Translations under genes and position numbers: made by a program | Source: DATKYQ01 sp035528415 | Lineage (GTDB): Bacteria; Myxococcota; B64-G9 | Reading direction: 5' to 3' | NCBI GenBank assembly: GCA_035528415.1 | Contig: DATKYQ010000002.1 | Coordinates: 124,001 to 188,000 of the forward strand | Length of the DNA stretch: 64,000 nt | The notes under the pieces: generated by a model | Seen by the model: only the letters and a program-made list of their open reading frames with translations | The model's database searches: none | What the model was told of the DNA's origin: nothing | Part shown: in pieces, positions 9,865-17,263 of the stretch | Numbering within the stretch: the stretch's first letter is position 1 | Layout: every line of letters starts with the position of its first letter

Positions 9865-10839
9865 GTGACGGTATATTTTAGACAATATTCCGGCTTTTTC
9901 GCCTGGCTGGTGTTGCTGGCCGGCCTTTCGGGAGAGCCGGCCTGCAGCCACGACAAGAAGACGGGTGCGTCGGTTGTCATCTTCGGGATCGAAGACAAGG
10001 CATCTGCCTCGATCGACGGAGTTGCCTTCGACCGTGAACAAGTGCGTAACATGCTGGAGGGTGCGGTCGAGAGAAGTCCCCATCTTACGCTCGTGTCCGG
10101 AGAGGATCACGGCACCTACAAGGCGGAATTGACCGTAGTCCTGGCATCGGAGCGCGAATCGACCACTCCCGATGAAAAAGGCGTCTACCGGGCGGTCCAG
10201 GTGGACCTCTCGTTGACCAGCTGGGAGGCGGGGCATGTGGAACAGAGTTTATCGGCCCTTGGAAAGGCTTTTCTTGTCCAGGATCCCGACAGGCAGGACC
10301 GCCAGCGGGGCTTCAATGAGGTCCTCAAAAATTCCGTGGCAAGGGCCGTGGAACTCGTCGGCTTGCAGATCGAGGCCCGCGGCATGTCGCCCGGAGAGTT
10401 ACGAGTGATTCTGAGTTCGGACGACGAGGAGAAGAGACTCTACACTCTGCGCTCGTTGAGGGAAAGACACGAGCCCAGCCTGTTGCCCAGGGTGATCGAG
10501 ATGCTCGACGATCAGGACGCCGACGTGGCCCTGGAGGCGGTTGGAGTGCTTGTGGGGGAAAGAGCCAAGAGCGCCGTTGTTCCGCTGATTCGTATTTCCA
10601 GAGGACGCGATCGCATTTTCCTGCTGCAGGTTATCACTGCTCTTGGTGAGATCGGAGGGTCGGTGGCCAGAGGATTTCTGTTCACCGTGGCGGCAGGCCA
10701 CGACTCTCCAGAGATCAGGCGGCGCGCCGCAGAGTCCTTGCGGCACGTCTTGCTGAGTCAGCGCACCGGCAAGAACGTCGCCCTTCCCATGAGCGGCGCC
10801 AGGGATGATTCTAAGAGAGCAGAAAGAGGTATTCGATGA
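9865..10839 (+). CDS. Exported HEAT-repeat protein
   Basis: A 324-residue protein that begins with GTG immediately after the lipB stop, so it is probably cotranscribed. The N-terminus has a hydrophobic signal segment (residues 8-25) ending in EPACS; the cysteine could be a lipidation site but the lipobox is not canonical. Residues 40-185 form a domain I do not recognise, containing a repeated beta-rich pattern. Residues 190-315 are HEAT-like repeats (LLPRVIEMLDDQDADVALEAVG and following), usually protein-binding. It overlaps the next lipoprotein gene by ATGA. Function unknown; the pair may act together in the periplasm or at the outer membrane. Confidence 0.7.
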   Translation: MTVYFRQYSGFFAWLVLLAGLSGEPACSHDKKTGASVVIFGIEDKASASIDGVAFDREQVRNMLEGAVERSPHLTLVSGEDHGTYKAELTVVLASERESTTPDEKGVYRAVQVDLSLTSWEAGHVEQSLSALGKAFLVQDPDRQDRQRGFNEVLKNSVARAVELVGLQIEARGMSPGELRVILSSDDEEKRLYTLRSLRERHEPSLLPRVIEMLDDQDADVALEAVGVLVGERAKSAVVPLIRISRGRDRIFLLQVITALGEIGGSVARGFLFTVAAGHDSPEIRRRAAESLRHVLLSQRTGKNVALPMSGARDDSKRAERGIR

Positions 10840-11450
10840 AGAGATCGAGGTTATTGCTTGTGATGGTATCGATCGTGACAGGCTGCTGGGCCGGCTGCGC
10901 CCATCTAGCGGGAACGGGAGGTCAGGCCGGAGACTCACGGGCGACTCCGCTCGATGTTTATTTTCCGCTGGCCGTTGGAAACAGCTGGACCTATCAGACT
11001 TTCTTCCAGGGACAGGCCCAGCCGGATCTTGTCGTTACGATCGTCGAGCACAAGGAAGGGTTCTTCATCGACGATCGTCCGCATCCCGGGCGCATGCGGA
11101 TAGACGGCGAGGGCATCCGGGACGGAAATGTTCGCTACCTGCTCAAGGCACCCTTGATAAAAGGAAGCAAGTGGATGAGCGTGGCCGATGTCAGAACCGT
11201 CGAGCATTACGAAATAGTCGCCGTCGATAAGGATATTCGCGTGCCGGCGGGTGTGTTCAAGGGATGCCTGGTCGTGCGCATGGAGGTTCGCATGACCGAA
11301 AAACTTTCCATGGTAAACAAGATGTTCTTCGCTCCTCGCGTCGGAATCATCGAGATCATGGCCAGCCTGAAAGATGGGGCACGGATTGTTCCCCAGAGCA
11401 AGATGCAACTCACGAGCTACAAGTTAGTGCCTGCCGGAAAAAACGATTGA
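10836..11450 (+). CDS. Putative lipoprotein of unknown function
   Basis: A 204-residue protein starting at an ATGA overlap with the HEAT gene. It has a classic short signal peptide (MKRSRLLLVMVSIVTGC) with a lipobox at VTGC or WAGC, so it is probably a lipoprotein. The mature part begins with the phrase DVYFPLAVGNSWTYQ, which is common in secreted beta-rich proteins of deltaproteobacteria of unknown function, and is followed by about 150 residues rich in alternating hydrophobic positions. It converges on nadB with a 22-bp gap containing a short GCCGG/CCGGC hairpin without a clear T-tract. Confidence 0.65.
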   Translation: MKRSRLLLVMVSIVTGCWAGCAHLAGTGGQAGDSRATPLDVYFPLAVGNSWTYQTFFQGQAQPDLVVTIVEHKEGFFIDDRPHPGRMRIDGEGIRDGNVRYLLKAPLIKGSKWMSVADVRTVEHYEIVAVDKDIRVPAGVFKGCLVVRMEVRMTEKLSMVNKMFFAPRVGIIEIMASLKDGARIVPQSKMQLTSYKLVPAGKND

Positions 11451-11472
11451 GGCCGGAACCGGCTCTCGATAC

Positions 11473-13122
11473 CTATATCCAGTCGAAGGGCGGCTGCTTC
11501 TCGGCCTGGCGCAGGATTCCAGGCCCCACCCGTTCGATGACCGTGTCACACTCCCAGGTTTCGCCGCCGACTTCGGGGTAGTCGATGGTGTAATGCAGCC
11601 CGCGGCTTTCCTTGCGCAAGCGGGCCGAATTGATCACCAACTCGGCGACGGTGGCGATGTTCCTGAGCTCGACCAGGTCGGGGGTCAAGAGGAAGTTCCA
11701 GTAGTACTCATGAATTTCCTCTTGCACCATGGCGACCCGGCGCAGGGCACGTTTCAGACGCTTGTCCGAGCGGACGATGCCGACGTAGTTCCACATGAAC
11801 CTGCGGATCTCGTCCCAGTTCTGGGAGACGACCACGCTCTCGTCAGAGTCGGTTGCCCGGCCGGTGTCCCAGGCAGGGGCGGAGTCGAGGTCGACTGCGG
11901 ACTCGATGCACCAGTCGGCGGCGTCTTCAGCCGCCAGGCGACCGAAGACGACGGCTTCCAGGAGCGAATTCGAGGCCAGCCGATTGGCCCCGTGCAGCCC
12001 GGTACAGGCTACTTCGCCGACGGCGTACAGCCCAGGCACGCTGGTGCGCGCACGCAGATCTGTGCGTACGCCGCCACAGAAATAGTGCGCCGCCGGGACG
12101 ACCGGCAAGGGCTCCTTGGTCATGTCCAGGCCGAATTGCATGCAACGTCTGTGGATGTTTGCGAAACGCTTGATGAGGAAATCGGCGTTGATTGCGGTCA
12201 TGTCGAGCAGCACGTGATCATCGCCGCGCTTCTTGAGTTCGAAGTCAATGGCCCGGGCCACGATATCCCTGGTGGCCAGCGAGCCCCGCTGATCGTATTC
12301 CGACAAAAACTCGCTGCCATCCGCCAGGCGTAACTTGCCTCCTTCGCCGCGCATGGCCTCCGAGAGCAAGAACGACTTGGCGTGGGGATGGTAGAGACAG
12401 GTTGGATGGAACTGGACGAACTCGAGGTTGGCCATCTGTGCCCCGGAGCGGCAGGCCATGGCCATGCCGTCTCCGGTGGCCACGTCCGGGTTCGAGGTAT
12501 AGACGTAGATCTTGCCGGCCCCGCCGGTTGCCAGGACCACGCAGCGGCCCAGGATGGCCTCGACTTGTCCGCTATGGCGGTCGAGGGCGTAGACGCCGCG
12601 GCAGCGTCGCAGGGGTTTGCCGCCCGGAGGGGGATCCACAATCAGGTTGATGGCCAGCTTGTTTTCGACCAGCCGAATATTGGGGTTTTGCGTGGCCGCC
12701 TTGATTAAAGCCTGCATTATCTCGTGACCGGTAAAATCACCCGCGTGCAGCACGCGCCGGCGGGAATGACCGCCCTCCTTGCCGAGATCGAAATCGCCGT
12801 TATGGTCGTGTCCGCTGCGACTGAACGGCACGCCCATGCGCGTCAGCTCTTCGATACTTTCCGGGCCCGACTCGATGCACTTACGAACCACGTCCGGATG
12901 GCATAGGCCGGCCCCTGACCGGAAAGTGTCGGCTTCATGCTCCGCGAATGAATCATCGGCGGAGACGACCGAGGCTATCCCTCCCTGGGCCCTGTCTGAT
13001 GCGGATTCGTTACGTCCGCTCTTGGCCAGCACCAGCACCTTGCCGTGCGGGGCCGCGTGCAGGGCAAAGGTCAAGCCCGCCAGTCCTCCGCCGATGACGA
13101 TAAAATCAGTGCTTGTAGTCAA
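11473..13122 (-). CDS. nadB: L-aspartate oxidase NadB
   Basis: NadB oxidises L-aspartate to iminoaspartate with FAD, the first step of de novo NAD synthesis. The N-terminus has the FAD dinucleotide motif (DFIVIGGGLAG), and the body has the succinate-dehydrogenase/NadB signatures including DRAQGGIAS, FRSGAGLCHPDVV, the HPTCLYHP active-site region and the C-terminal R-x-S-RG region. I place the start at the TTG at 13120-13122: the frame can be extended to 13356, but an AGGGGAG Shine-Dalgarno lies 7 nt before this TTG and the family begins at this point, giving 549 residues, close to the usual 540. nadA and nadC are not nearby. A promoter pair sits at 13157-13185. Confidence 0.95.
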   Translation of the reverse strand: MTTSTDFIVIGGGLAGLTFALHAAPHGKVLVLAKSGRNESASDRAQGGIASVVSADDSFAEHEADTFRSGAGLCHPDVVRKCIESGPESIEELTRMGVPFSRSGHDHNGDFDLGKEGGHSRRRVLHAGDFTGHEIMQALIKAATQNPNIRLVENKLAINLIVDPPPGGKPLRRCRGVYALDRHSGQVEAILGRCVVLATGGAGKIYVYTSNPDVATGDGMAMACRSGAQMANLEFVQFHPTCLYHPHAKSFLLSEAMRGEGGKLRLADGSEFLSEYDQRGSLATRDIVARAIDFELKKRGDDHVLLDMTAINADFLIKRFANIHRRCMQFGLDMTKEPLPVVPAAHYFCGGVRTDLRARTSVPGLYAVGEVACTGLHGANRLASNSLLEAVVFGRLAAEDAADWCIESAVDLDSAPAWDTGRATDSDESVVVSQNWDEIRRFMWNYVGIVRSDKRLKRALRRVAMVQEEIHEYYWNFLLTPDLVELRNIATVAELVINSARLRKESRGLHYTIDYPEVGGETWECDTVIERVGPGILRQAEKQPPFDWI

Positions 13123-13156
13123 AGCGAGTCTCCCCTTTTCACCAAGTGCTGCGGAA

Positions 13157-13185
13157 ACATTAGCTCCCCCGGCCAACCTGGTCAA
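13157..13185 (-). promoter_or_regulatory. Candidate nadB promoter
   Basis: On the minus strand TTGACC (13180-13185) and TAATGT (13157-13162) are separated by 17 bp, 35 bp upstream of the TTG start of nadB. This supports the TTG start and argues against the longer frame. Called by eye. Confidence 0.5.
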
Positions 13186-13196
13186 ATGACGGTTAT

Positions 13197-13226
13197 TTGC
13201 CCTGTTGAATGTGGCCGTGATAACAT
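13197..13226 (+). promoter_or_regulatory. Candidate promoter for the lytic transglycosylase unit
   Basis: TTGCCC (13197-13202) and TAACAT (13221-13226) with an 18-bp spacer precede the ATG at 13244. The nadB promoter diverges from the same 120-bp gap. Weak match. Confidence 0.3.
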
Positions 13227-13243
13227 TTCCGTGTGAGGTCGAG

Positions 13244-13924
13244 ATGAGAGACGCCCTTTCGGTGCGGATTCGGCAGGTTTCCACTTTTTGGGTGGCGAGT
13301 GCCATTTTTCTCGCGGCGCTATACGCCCGGGCGGAGATATACCGTTTCGAGGACAAAGACGGCGTCGTTCATTTCACCAACGTACCCACCGACGATCCGC
13401 GTTACAAGCCGATCGATAGAAAAAGCAAGGCCAGGCGGCATAAGTCAAGGCGCGGCCGGGCAGGCAGGAAAATCAATTTGCCGAGCAGCGCGACGCGTTA
13501 CGACGCGATGGTCAACGAGGCCTCCCGGCGCTTCAACATGCCCCGGGCGCTGATCAGCGCCGTCATGGCAGTCGAGAGCAACTTCAACCCCGAGGCGGTC
13601 TCCCGTGCCGGCGCCCAGGGGCTTATGCAGCTCATGCCGGCCACGGCCAGGGAAATGGGCGTCGAAGACGCCTTTGACCCGCGCCAAAATATTCTGGGTG
13701 GCACGCGCTATCTGCGATTGCTGGCCAACTCTTTCGACGGGGATCTGGTCTTGACGCTGGCCGCCTACAACGCCGGTCAGGAAGTGGTCAACCGGCACAT
13801 GGACATACCTCCCTTTCAGGAGACGCAGCGTTACGTGCGACGGGTTCTGCGTCTGTACTATTCCTTCAAGAACCAGATTGCCGCGGAAGAAACACCTTCT
13901 GCGCGGGGGCGGAAATCGCAATGA
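13244..13924 (+). CDS. Secreted lytic transglycosylase (DUF4124 + SLT domain)
   Basis: A 226-residue periplasmic enzyme that cleaves peptidoglycan to 1,6-anhydro-muropeptides. A signal peptide (residues 1-30, ending ARA) is followed by a DUF4124-type stretch (EIYRFEDKDGVVHFTNVP) and a basic linker. The SLT domain runs from about residue 85 to 210; the catalytic glutamate is E111 in AVESNFNP, and AQGLMQLMPATA and AAYNAG are conserved. ATG at 13244 is chosen over an upstream in-frame start because it follows GAGGTCGAG and gives a clean signal peptide. It overlaps the next gene by ATGA. Confidence 0.88.
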   Translation: MRDALSVRIRQVSTFWVASAIFLAALYARAEIYRFEDKDGVVHFTNVPTDDPRYKPIDRKSKARRHKSRRGRAGRKINLPSSATRYDAMVNEASRRFNMPRALISAVMAVESNFNPEAVSRAGAQGLMQLMPATAREMGVEDAFDPRQNILGGTRYLRLLANSFDGDLVLTLAAYNAGQEVVNRHMDIPPFQETQRYVRRVLRLYYSFKNQIAAEETPSARGRKSQ

Positions 13925-15066
13925 GCGATGCGATCACCCCGGGCGGATTGAACCCGGGAGAGCTCGATGAGGATGTCCGCGACGACTTCCTCTATCATTT
14001 TTACCGCGGCAGCGAGATGCTCAGTTGCGGCAGGCTGGAGGAGGCCCGCGAGCATCTTGAGAAAGCGGGTGAACTGAAACCGGATAATTCGAGATGCCAG
14101 AACCTGCTGGGTCTCGTCTACCTGAAACTTTCGAACTTCGAGCAGTCCATTGCCATCTATCGCGGGTTAGTGGAACGATTCCCGGAGGAAGAGACTCTCA
14201 GGGTGAATCTGGCAAGCGTCTATATCCGGGCTGGTAAATTGGCACAAGCCGAGTCCGAGCTCGTTGTGGCATTGGGGCTACGGCCGGACTATACCAAGGC
14301 GCACAAGACCCTGGCCGTGGCCCTGTTGCGCCGGGGGGACGTTAGCGGGGCCCGAGAGCACCTTCGCGCGGCGGGGGTCGAGGACGACGATTTGCCCGGG
14401 ATGGCGGACGGGAACGGCGTGCTCGAGCAGGAGTTGCCGGAACCGGACAGTTGCCAGGATCCCGCTGGATTCAAGGCGCAAGAAGAGCCGCATGCCCCGG
14501 ATGGTTCTTTCGGCATGGAGGGCGATTGCCTCACGGCGCAAAGCCCGGTCTGCGCCCGGCTGGATGGCCTGCTGTGGATCGTCGGGGATCTGTCTTTCAC
14601 TTCCATGAGGAAGCGTTTTAGCAGGCAAGAAACGAGGTATCCGTTCGGAAAGGGCGGGCGGGCCATGGTTCTCGTCGAGGGGGAGGGCAGACTCCTCTTC
14701 TCGCCCCGGGCGGACGGCTATTTCATCTATTCACAAGAATCTGGAAGCGGTTTTTTCAACGAGGAACATGTCATTGCCTTCGACAGCATCCAGGGCTGGG
14801 AGAACGGCAGGCTCAAGTCGGGCGCCGGTGCCGAGTTAAACGTTTTTCATGTCCAGGGTCCGGCGCAAGTGGTGTTAGGCGGGGGACAAGCGATTCGCAG
14901 TCGGGAGATCCCGGAGGACGGCAAATTCCTGATCGCTGCGCGCGGTCTGGTGGGTTGGACGGAGTCGCCGGCTACCCGCCTGATCGAGGCACAGGCACCG
15001 TTGCCGCGGGGCCCCTGGATAGAGTTCGACGGGCACGGTCAAGTGATTTACATGGTTGAGAGCTGA
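13921..15066 (+). CDS. TPR protein with AIM24-like C-terminal domain
   Basis: A 381-residue cytosolic protein beginning at an ATGA overlap with the transglycosylase gene. Residues 20-150 hold three to four TPRs (FYRGSEMLSCGRLEEAREHL and following). A low-complexity acidic linker spans about 155-205. The C-terminal 165 residues have the beta-rich, glycine-spaced pattern of AIM24 family proteins (GEGRLLFSPR...GGQAIRSREIP...GLVGWTES). Fusions of TPR with AIM24-like domains are known in deltaproteobacteria but their role is not. It sits between cell-wall and phospholipid genes. Confidence 0.7.
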   Translation: MSDAITPGGLNPGELDEDVRDDFLYHFYRGSEMLSCGRLEEAREHLEKAGELKPDNSRCQNLLGLVYLKLSNFEQSIAIYRGLVERFPEEETLRVNLASVYIRAGKLAQAESELVVALGLRPDYTKAHKTLAVALLRRGDVSGAREHLRAAGVEDDDLPGMADGNGVLEQELPEPDSCQDPAGFKAQEEPHAPDGSFGMEGDCLTAQSPVCARLDGLLWIVGDLSFTSMRKRFSRQETRYPFGKGGRAMVLVEGEGRLLFSPRADGYFIYSQESGSGFFNEEHVIAFDSIQGWENGRLKSGAGAELNVFHVQGPAQVVLGGGQAIRSREIPEDGKFLIAARGLVGWTESPATRLIEAQAPLPRGPWIEFDGHGQVIYMVES

Positions 15067-15070
15067 ACCG

Positions 15071-15769
15071 ATGGCGGGAGTCGATGTGCGTGCGACCTTG
15101 AAACAAGAGTTTTTCAACTTGCCAAACATGTTGACCATGTTTCGCATTCTGGTGATCCCGCTGGTTCTCTTCTTCGTCTACTACGAGAGCCGGATGAACA
15201 GTTTCATCGCCGCCTGCCTTTTCGCGCTGGCGTCCGCTACCGACTATTTCGATGGATGGCTGGCTCGGCGCCAGGGCTTGATCACCGTGCTGGGAAAGTT
15301 CCTCGATCCCCTGGCCGACAAGCTGATCGTCAGCTCCACGCTGGTCATGTTGATACCGCTGGGGCGCATTCCGGCCTGGGTAGTCGTGCTGCTCTTGGCC
15401 CGCGAGCTGGCCATCACCGGGCTCAGGGGTATTGCCTCCAGCGAGGGCATGGTAATAGCGGCCAGCCAGGGCGGTAAGTGGAAGACCGCCTTCCAGCTGA
15501 CCGGGATCCTTGGCCTGCTGATTCACTATCCTTACCCGGTGGCCATCATCACGCCCGGTTTGCACAACCTGGTGGCGGGCACCTGGCTGCACGAGTTGCT
15601 GGCATCCTGGGGCATTCCCGTGCGTCCCTGGGTCGACTTCCATATCGTCGGGCTGTGGCTGATCTACATGTCGCTGTTCTTCTCGATTTTCTCGGCCTGG
15701 CAGTACATCGGGCGTTTCGTAAAAGCAATAAACAAGCAAGAGGCCGGCGACCGGCCGGAGGCCGAATAA
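15071..15769 (+). CDS. pgsA: CDP-diacylglycerol-glycerol-3-phosphate 3-phosphatidyltransferase PgsA
   Basis: PgsA makes phosphatidylglycerol phosphate from CDP-diacylglycerol and glycerol-3-phosphate at the inner membrane. The 232-residue protein has the CDP-alcohol phosphatidyltransferase motif D-x2-DG-x2-AR-x8-G-x3-D-x3-D beginning at D58 (DYFDGWLARR...GKFLDPLADK) and several transmembrane helices. The ATG at 15071 is 4 bp after the preceding stop; a TTG at 15056 in the same frame would overlap that gene. A longer hydrophilic loop and two extra helices near residues 150-210 are within family variation. Confidence 0.92.
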   Translation: MAGVDVRATLKQEFFNLPNMLTMFRILVIPLVLFFVYYESRMNSFIAACLFALASATDYFDGWLARRQGLITVLGKFLDPLADKLIVSSTLVMLIPLGRIPAWVVVLLLARELAITGLRGIASSEGMVIAASQGGKWKTAFQLTGILGLLIHYPYPVAIITPGLHNLVAGTWLHELLASWGIPVRPWVDFHIVGLWLIYMSLFFSIFSAWQYIGRFVKAINKQEAGDRPEAE

Positions 15770-15780
15770 TTTCCGGGAAT

Positions 15781-15809
15781 TTCTCTTTTATTACCGATTG
15801 ATCTACAAT
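15781..15809 (+). promoter_or_regulatory. Candidate promoter of the FHA gene, placed for a leaderless start
   Basis: TTCTCT (15781-15786) and TACAAT (15804-15809) are 17 bp apart and the -10 ends only 6 nt before the GTG at 15816. No Shine-Dalgarno precedes that GTG, so the transcript would begin at or near the start codon. Confidence 0.4.
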
Positions 15810-15815
15810 TAGTAC

Positions 15816-16364
15816 GTGAACGCTGACGGGACATCTCCATCGCGTGTCTACACATTGACACTCGAAGAACTAGCTGCCGAACTCGCCGAGTTTGGACGCG
15901 AGGGTTTTATGCAGCGCTACCAGCACCCGTTTCTGGTGATCGTCTACGCACCGCCGAAAGAGAGCCCTGCGGAGGAATCCAAGACCGAACAGACCGACAC
16001 CAGGGATCTTGACCTGGACGAGAAGTCGAGCATCGCCAAGCGGGTTATTCCGCTGGTCAAGACCAGCCGCAACAAGTTCAAGTCGAAGATTACCGTAGGG
16101 CGCGACATGAGTTGTGACGTCATCATTCGTTCGTCGAAGATCTCCAGGCAGCACGCGGCCTTCGCGCCGAAGAGAAAAGGGCGTTACGAGCTTGTCGACT
16201 TGGGCTCGGCCAACGGGACGGTGCTCAACGGTGTGCGCCTGGGCAAGAACCGATCGCTAATGCTGAAAAGCGGCGACATGATCGCCATGTGGCGCTTCCT
16301 GTTCCAGTATGTCGAGTTGGAAGCTTTCTTGATCATGTTAGGTAGCCCAAGCGATCACTCCTGA
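15816..16364 (+). CDS. FHA-domain protein
   Basis: A 182-residue cytosolic protein. The N-terminal 75 residues have no domain I recognise and include an acidic stretch. Residues 80-165 form a forkhead-associated domain with its phosphothreonine-binding motifs: VGRDMSCDVII, SKISRQHAAF and DLGSANGTVLNG. FHA domains bind phosphothreonine on partners of serine/threonine kinases; no kinase gene is in the window. The GTG start is set by an upstream -10 at 6 nt and no other good start exists. Confidence 0.85.
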   Translation: MNADGTSPSRVYTLTLEELAAELAEFGREGFMQRYQHPFLVIVYAPPKESPAEESKTEQTDTRDLDLDEKSSIAKRVIPLVKTSRNKFKSKITVGRDMSCDVIIRSSKISRQHAAFAPKRKGRYELVDLGSANGTVLNGVRLGKNRSLMLKSGDMIAMWRFLFQYVELEAFLIMLGSPSDHS

Positions 16365-16440
16365 GCTGTGCTTGTTTAAAAAAAGATCGGTGCGTCATTC
16401 CGGTATGGGGTCTCGTCTTCTATAGGATGGGAGGAGCTAC

Positions 16441-17154
16441 GTGAGACAAGTTGTAATCACACAGATAAGAACGTCGCTTCTGCTGGTTTTCATCCTTTTA
16501 ATTATGTCGGGATTGGGGTGCAGTTCAAGTAACCAGTCTGCCGATACAGGGGTGCTTGAAGACGCGCAGGATTCCGGAACAGATGAATACATCTCGGATG
16601 CTGGAGATCAGCATTTAGCGGATGGCATTTTCGATGGCGGTATTAACGACGGTGATCAAAGTGAACCGCCCTGCAGCGGCGTAGTGGTTTTCCCTGATCT
16701 AGCCCTGGAAGCCGCTATCCGGGAGGTAATCGGCAAGCCTATAGGAGACATCTTGGCCGAGGACTTGCAAAACATCACTCATGTGGAATTCGGTGAGCGC
16801 GGGATAATACATCTGACCGGAATCGAATGCCTCACGGCCCTGGAGTCTTTTCACGTGTATGTGAACCAGATTGTCGATATTAGTCCCTTGAGAAATCTCG
16901 TCGCCCTGAAGTACATTGATCTTGATAACAATCCAATAGCCGACATCTCCCCTGTATCCGGCCTAGTGGCCATCGAGCGACTCACCATGATGGGCGACCA
17001 GGTTATCGACATCGGTCCATTGGTCGAAAACCAGGGCATCGACTCTGAGGACTACATCATGCTGATGGACAACCCCATCGACTGCGACGGCCAGGCAGCC
17101 AATATCGCAGAGCTGGAATCACGTGGGGTCGTGCTCTATACCGATTGTCCATAG
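16441..17154 (+). CDS. Leucine-rich-repeat lipoprotein
   Basis: A 237-residue protein from GTG with a strong GGGAGGAG site 5 nt upstream. The signal peptide ends in a lipobox (MSGLGC), followed by an acidic, aspartate-rich linker typical of surface lipoproteins. From about residue 95 there are internalin-like leucine-rich repeats (DISPLRNLVALKYIDLDNNPI and similar). The end is short: two or three full repeats and a degenerate one, with a final cysteine pair. Base composition appears lower in GC than the neighbouring housekeeping genes, in line with an accessory gene. Role unknown, probably surface binding. Confidence 0.75.
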   Translation: MRQVVITQIRTSLLLVFILLIMSGLGCSSSNQSADTGVLEDAQDSGTDEYISDAGDQHLADGIFDGGINDGDQSEPPCSGVVVFPDLALEAAIREVIGKPIGDILAEDLQNITHVEFGERGIIHLTGIECLTALESFHVYVNQIVDISPLRNLVALKYIDLDNNPIADISPVSGLVAIERLTMMGDQVIDIGPLVENQGIDSEDYIMLMDNPIDCDGQAANIAELESRGVVLYTDCP

Positions 17155-17263
17155 CCGGCACTTGGAACAAAACCGAGATCGTCGTGCACGCTTTATTCGT
17201 CCCGGTTCAGAGCAAACCTCCTAGATTCTCTGTTCCTTAATCCTTATTTCTTTGTTCCAATAT

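Noticed and set aside
11451..11472. Terminator between the lipoprotein gene and nadB
   Set aside because: Only a 5-bp GCCGG/CCGGC stem and no T-tract on either strand.
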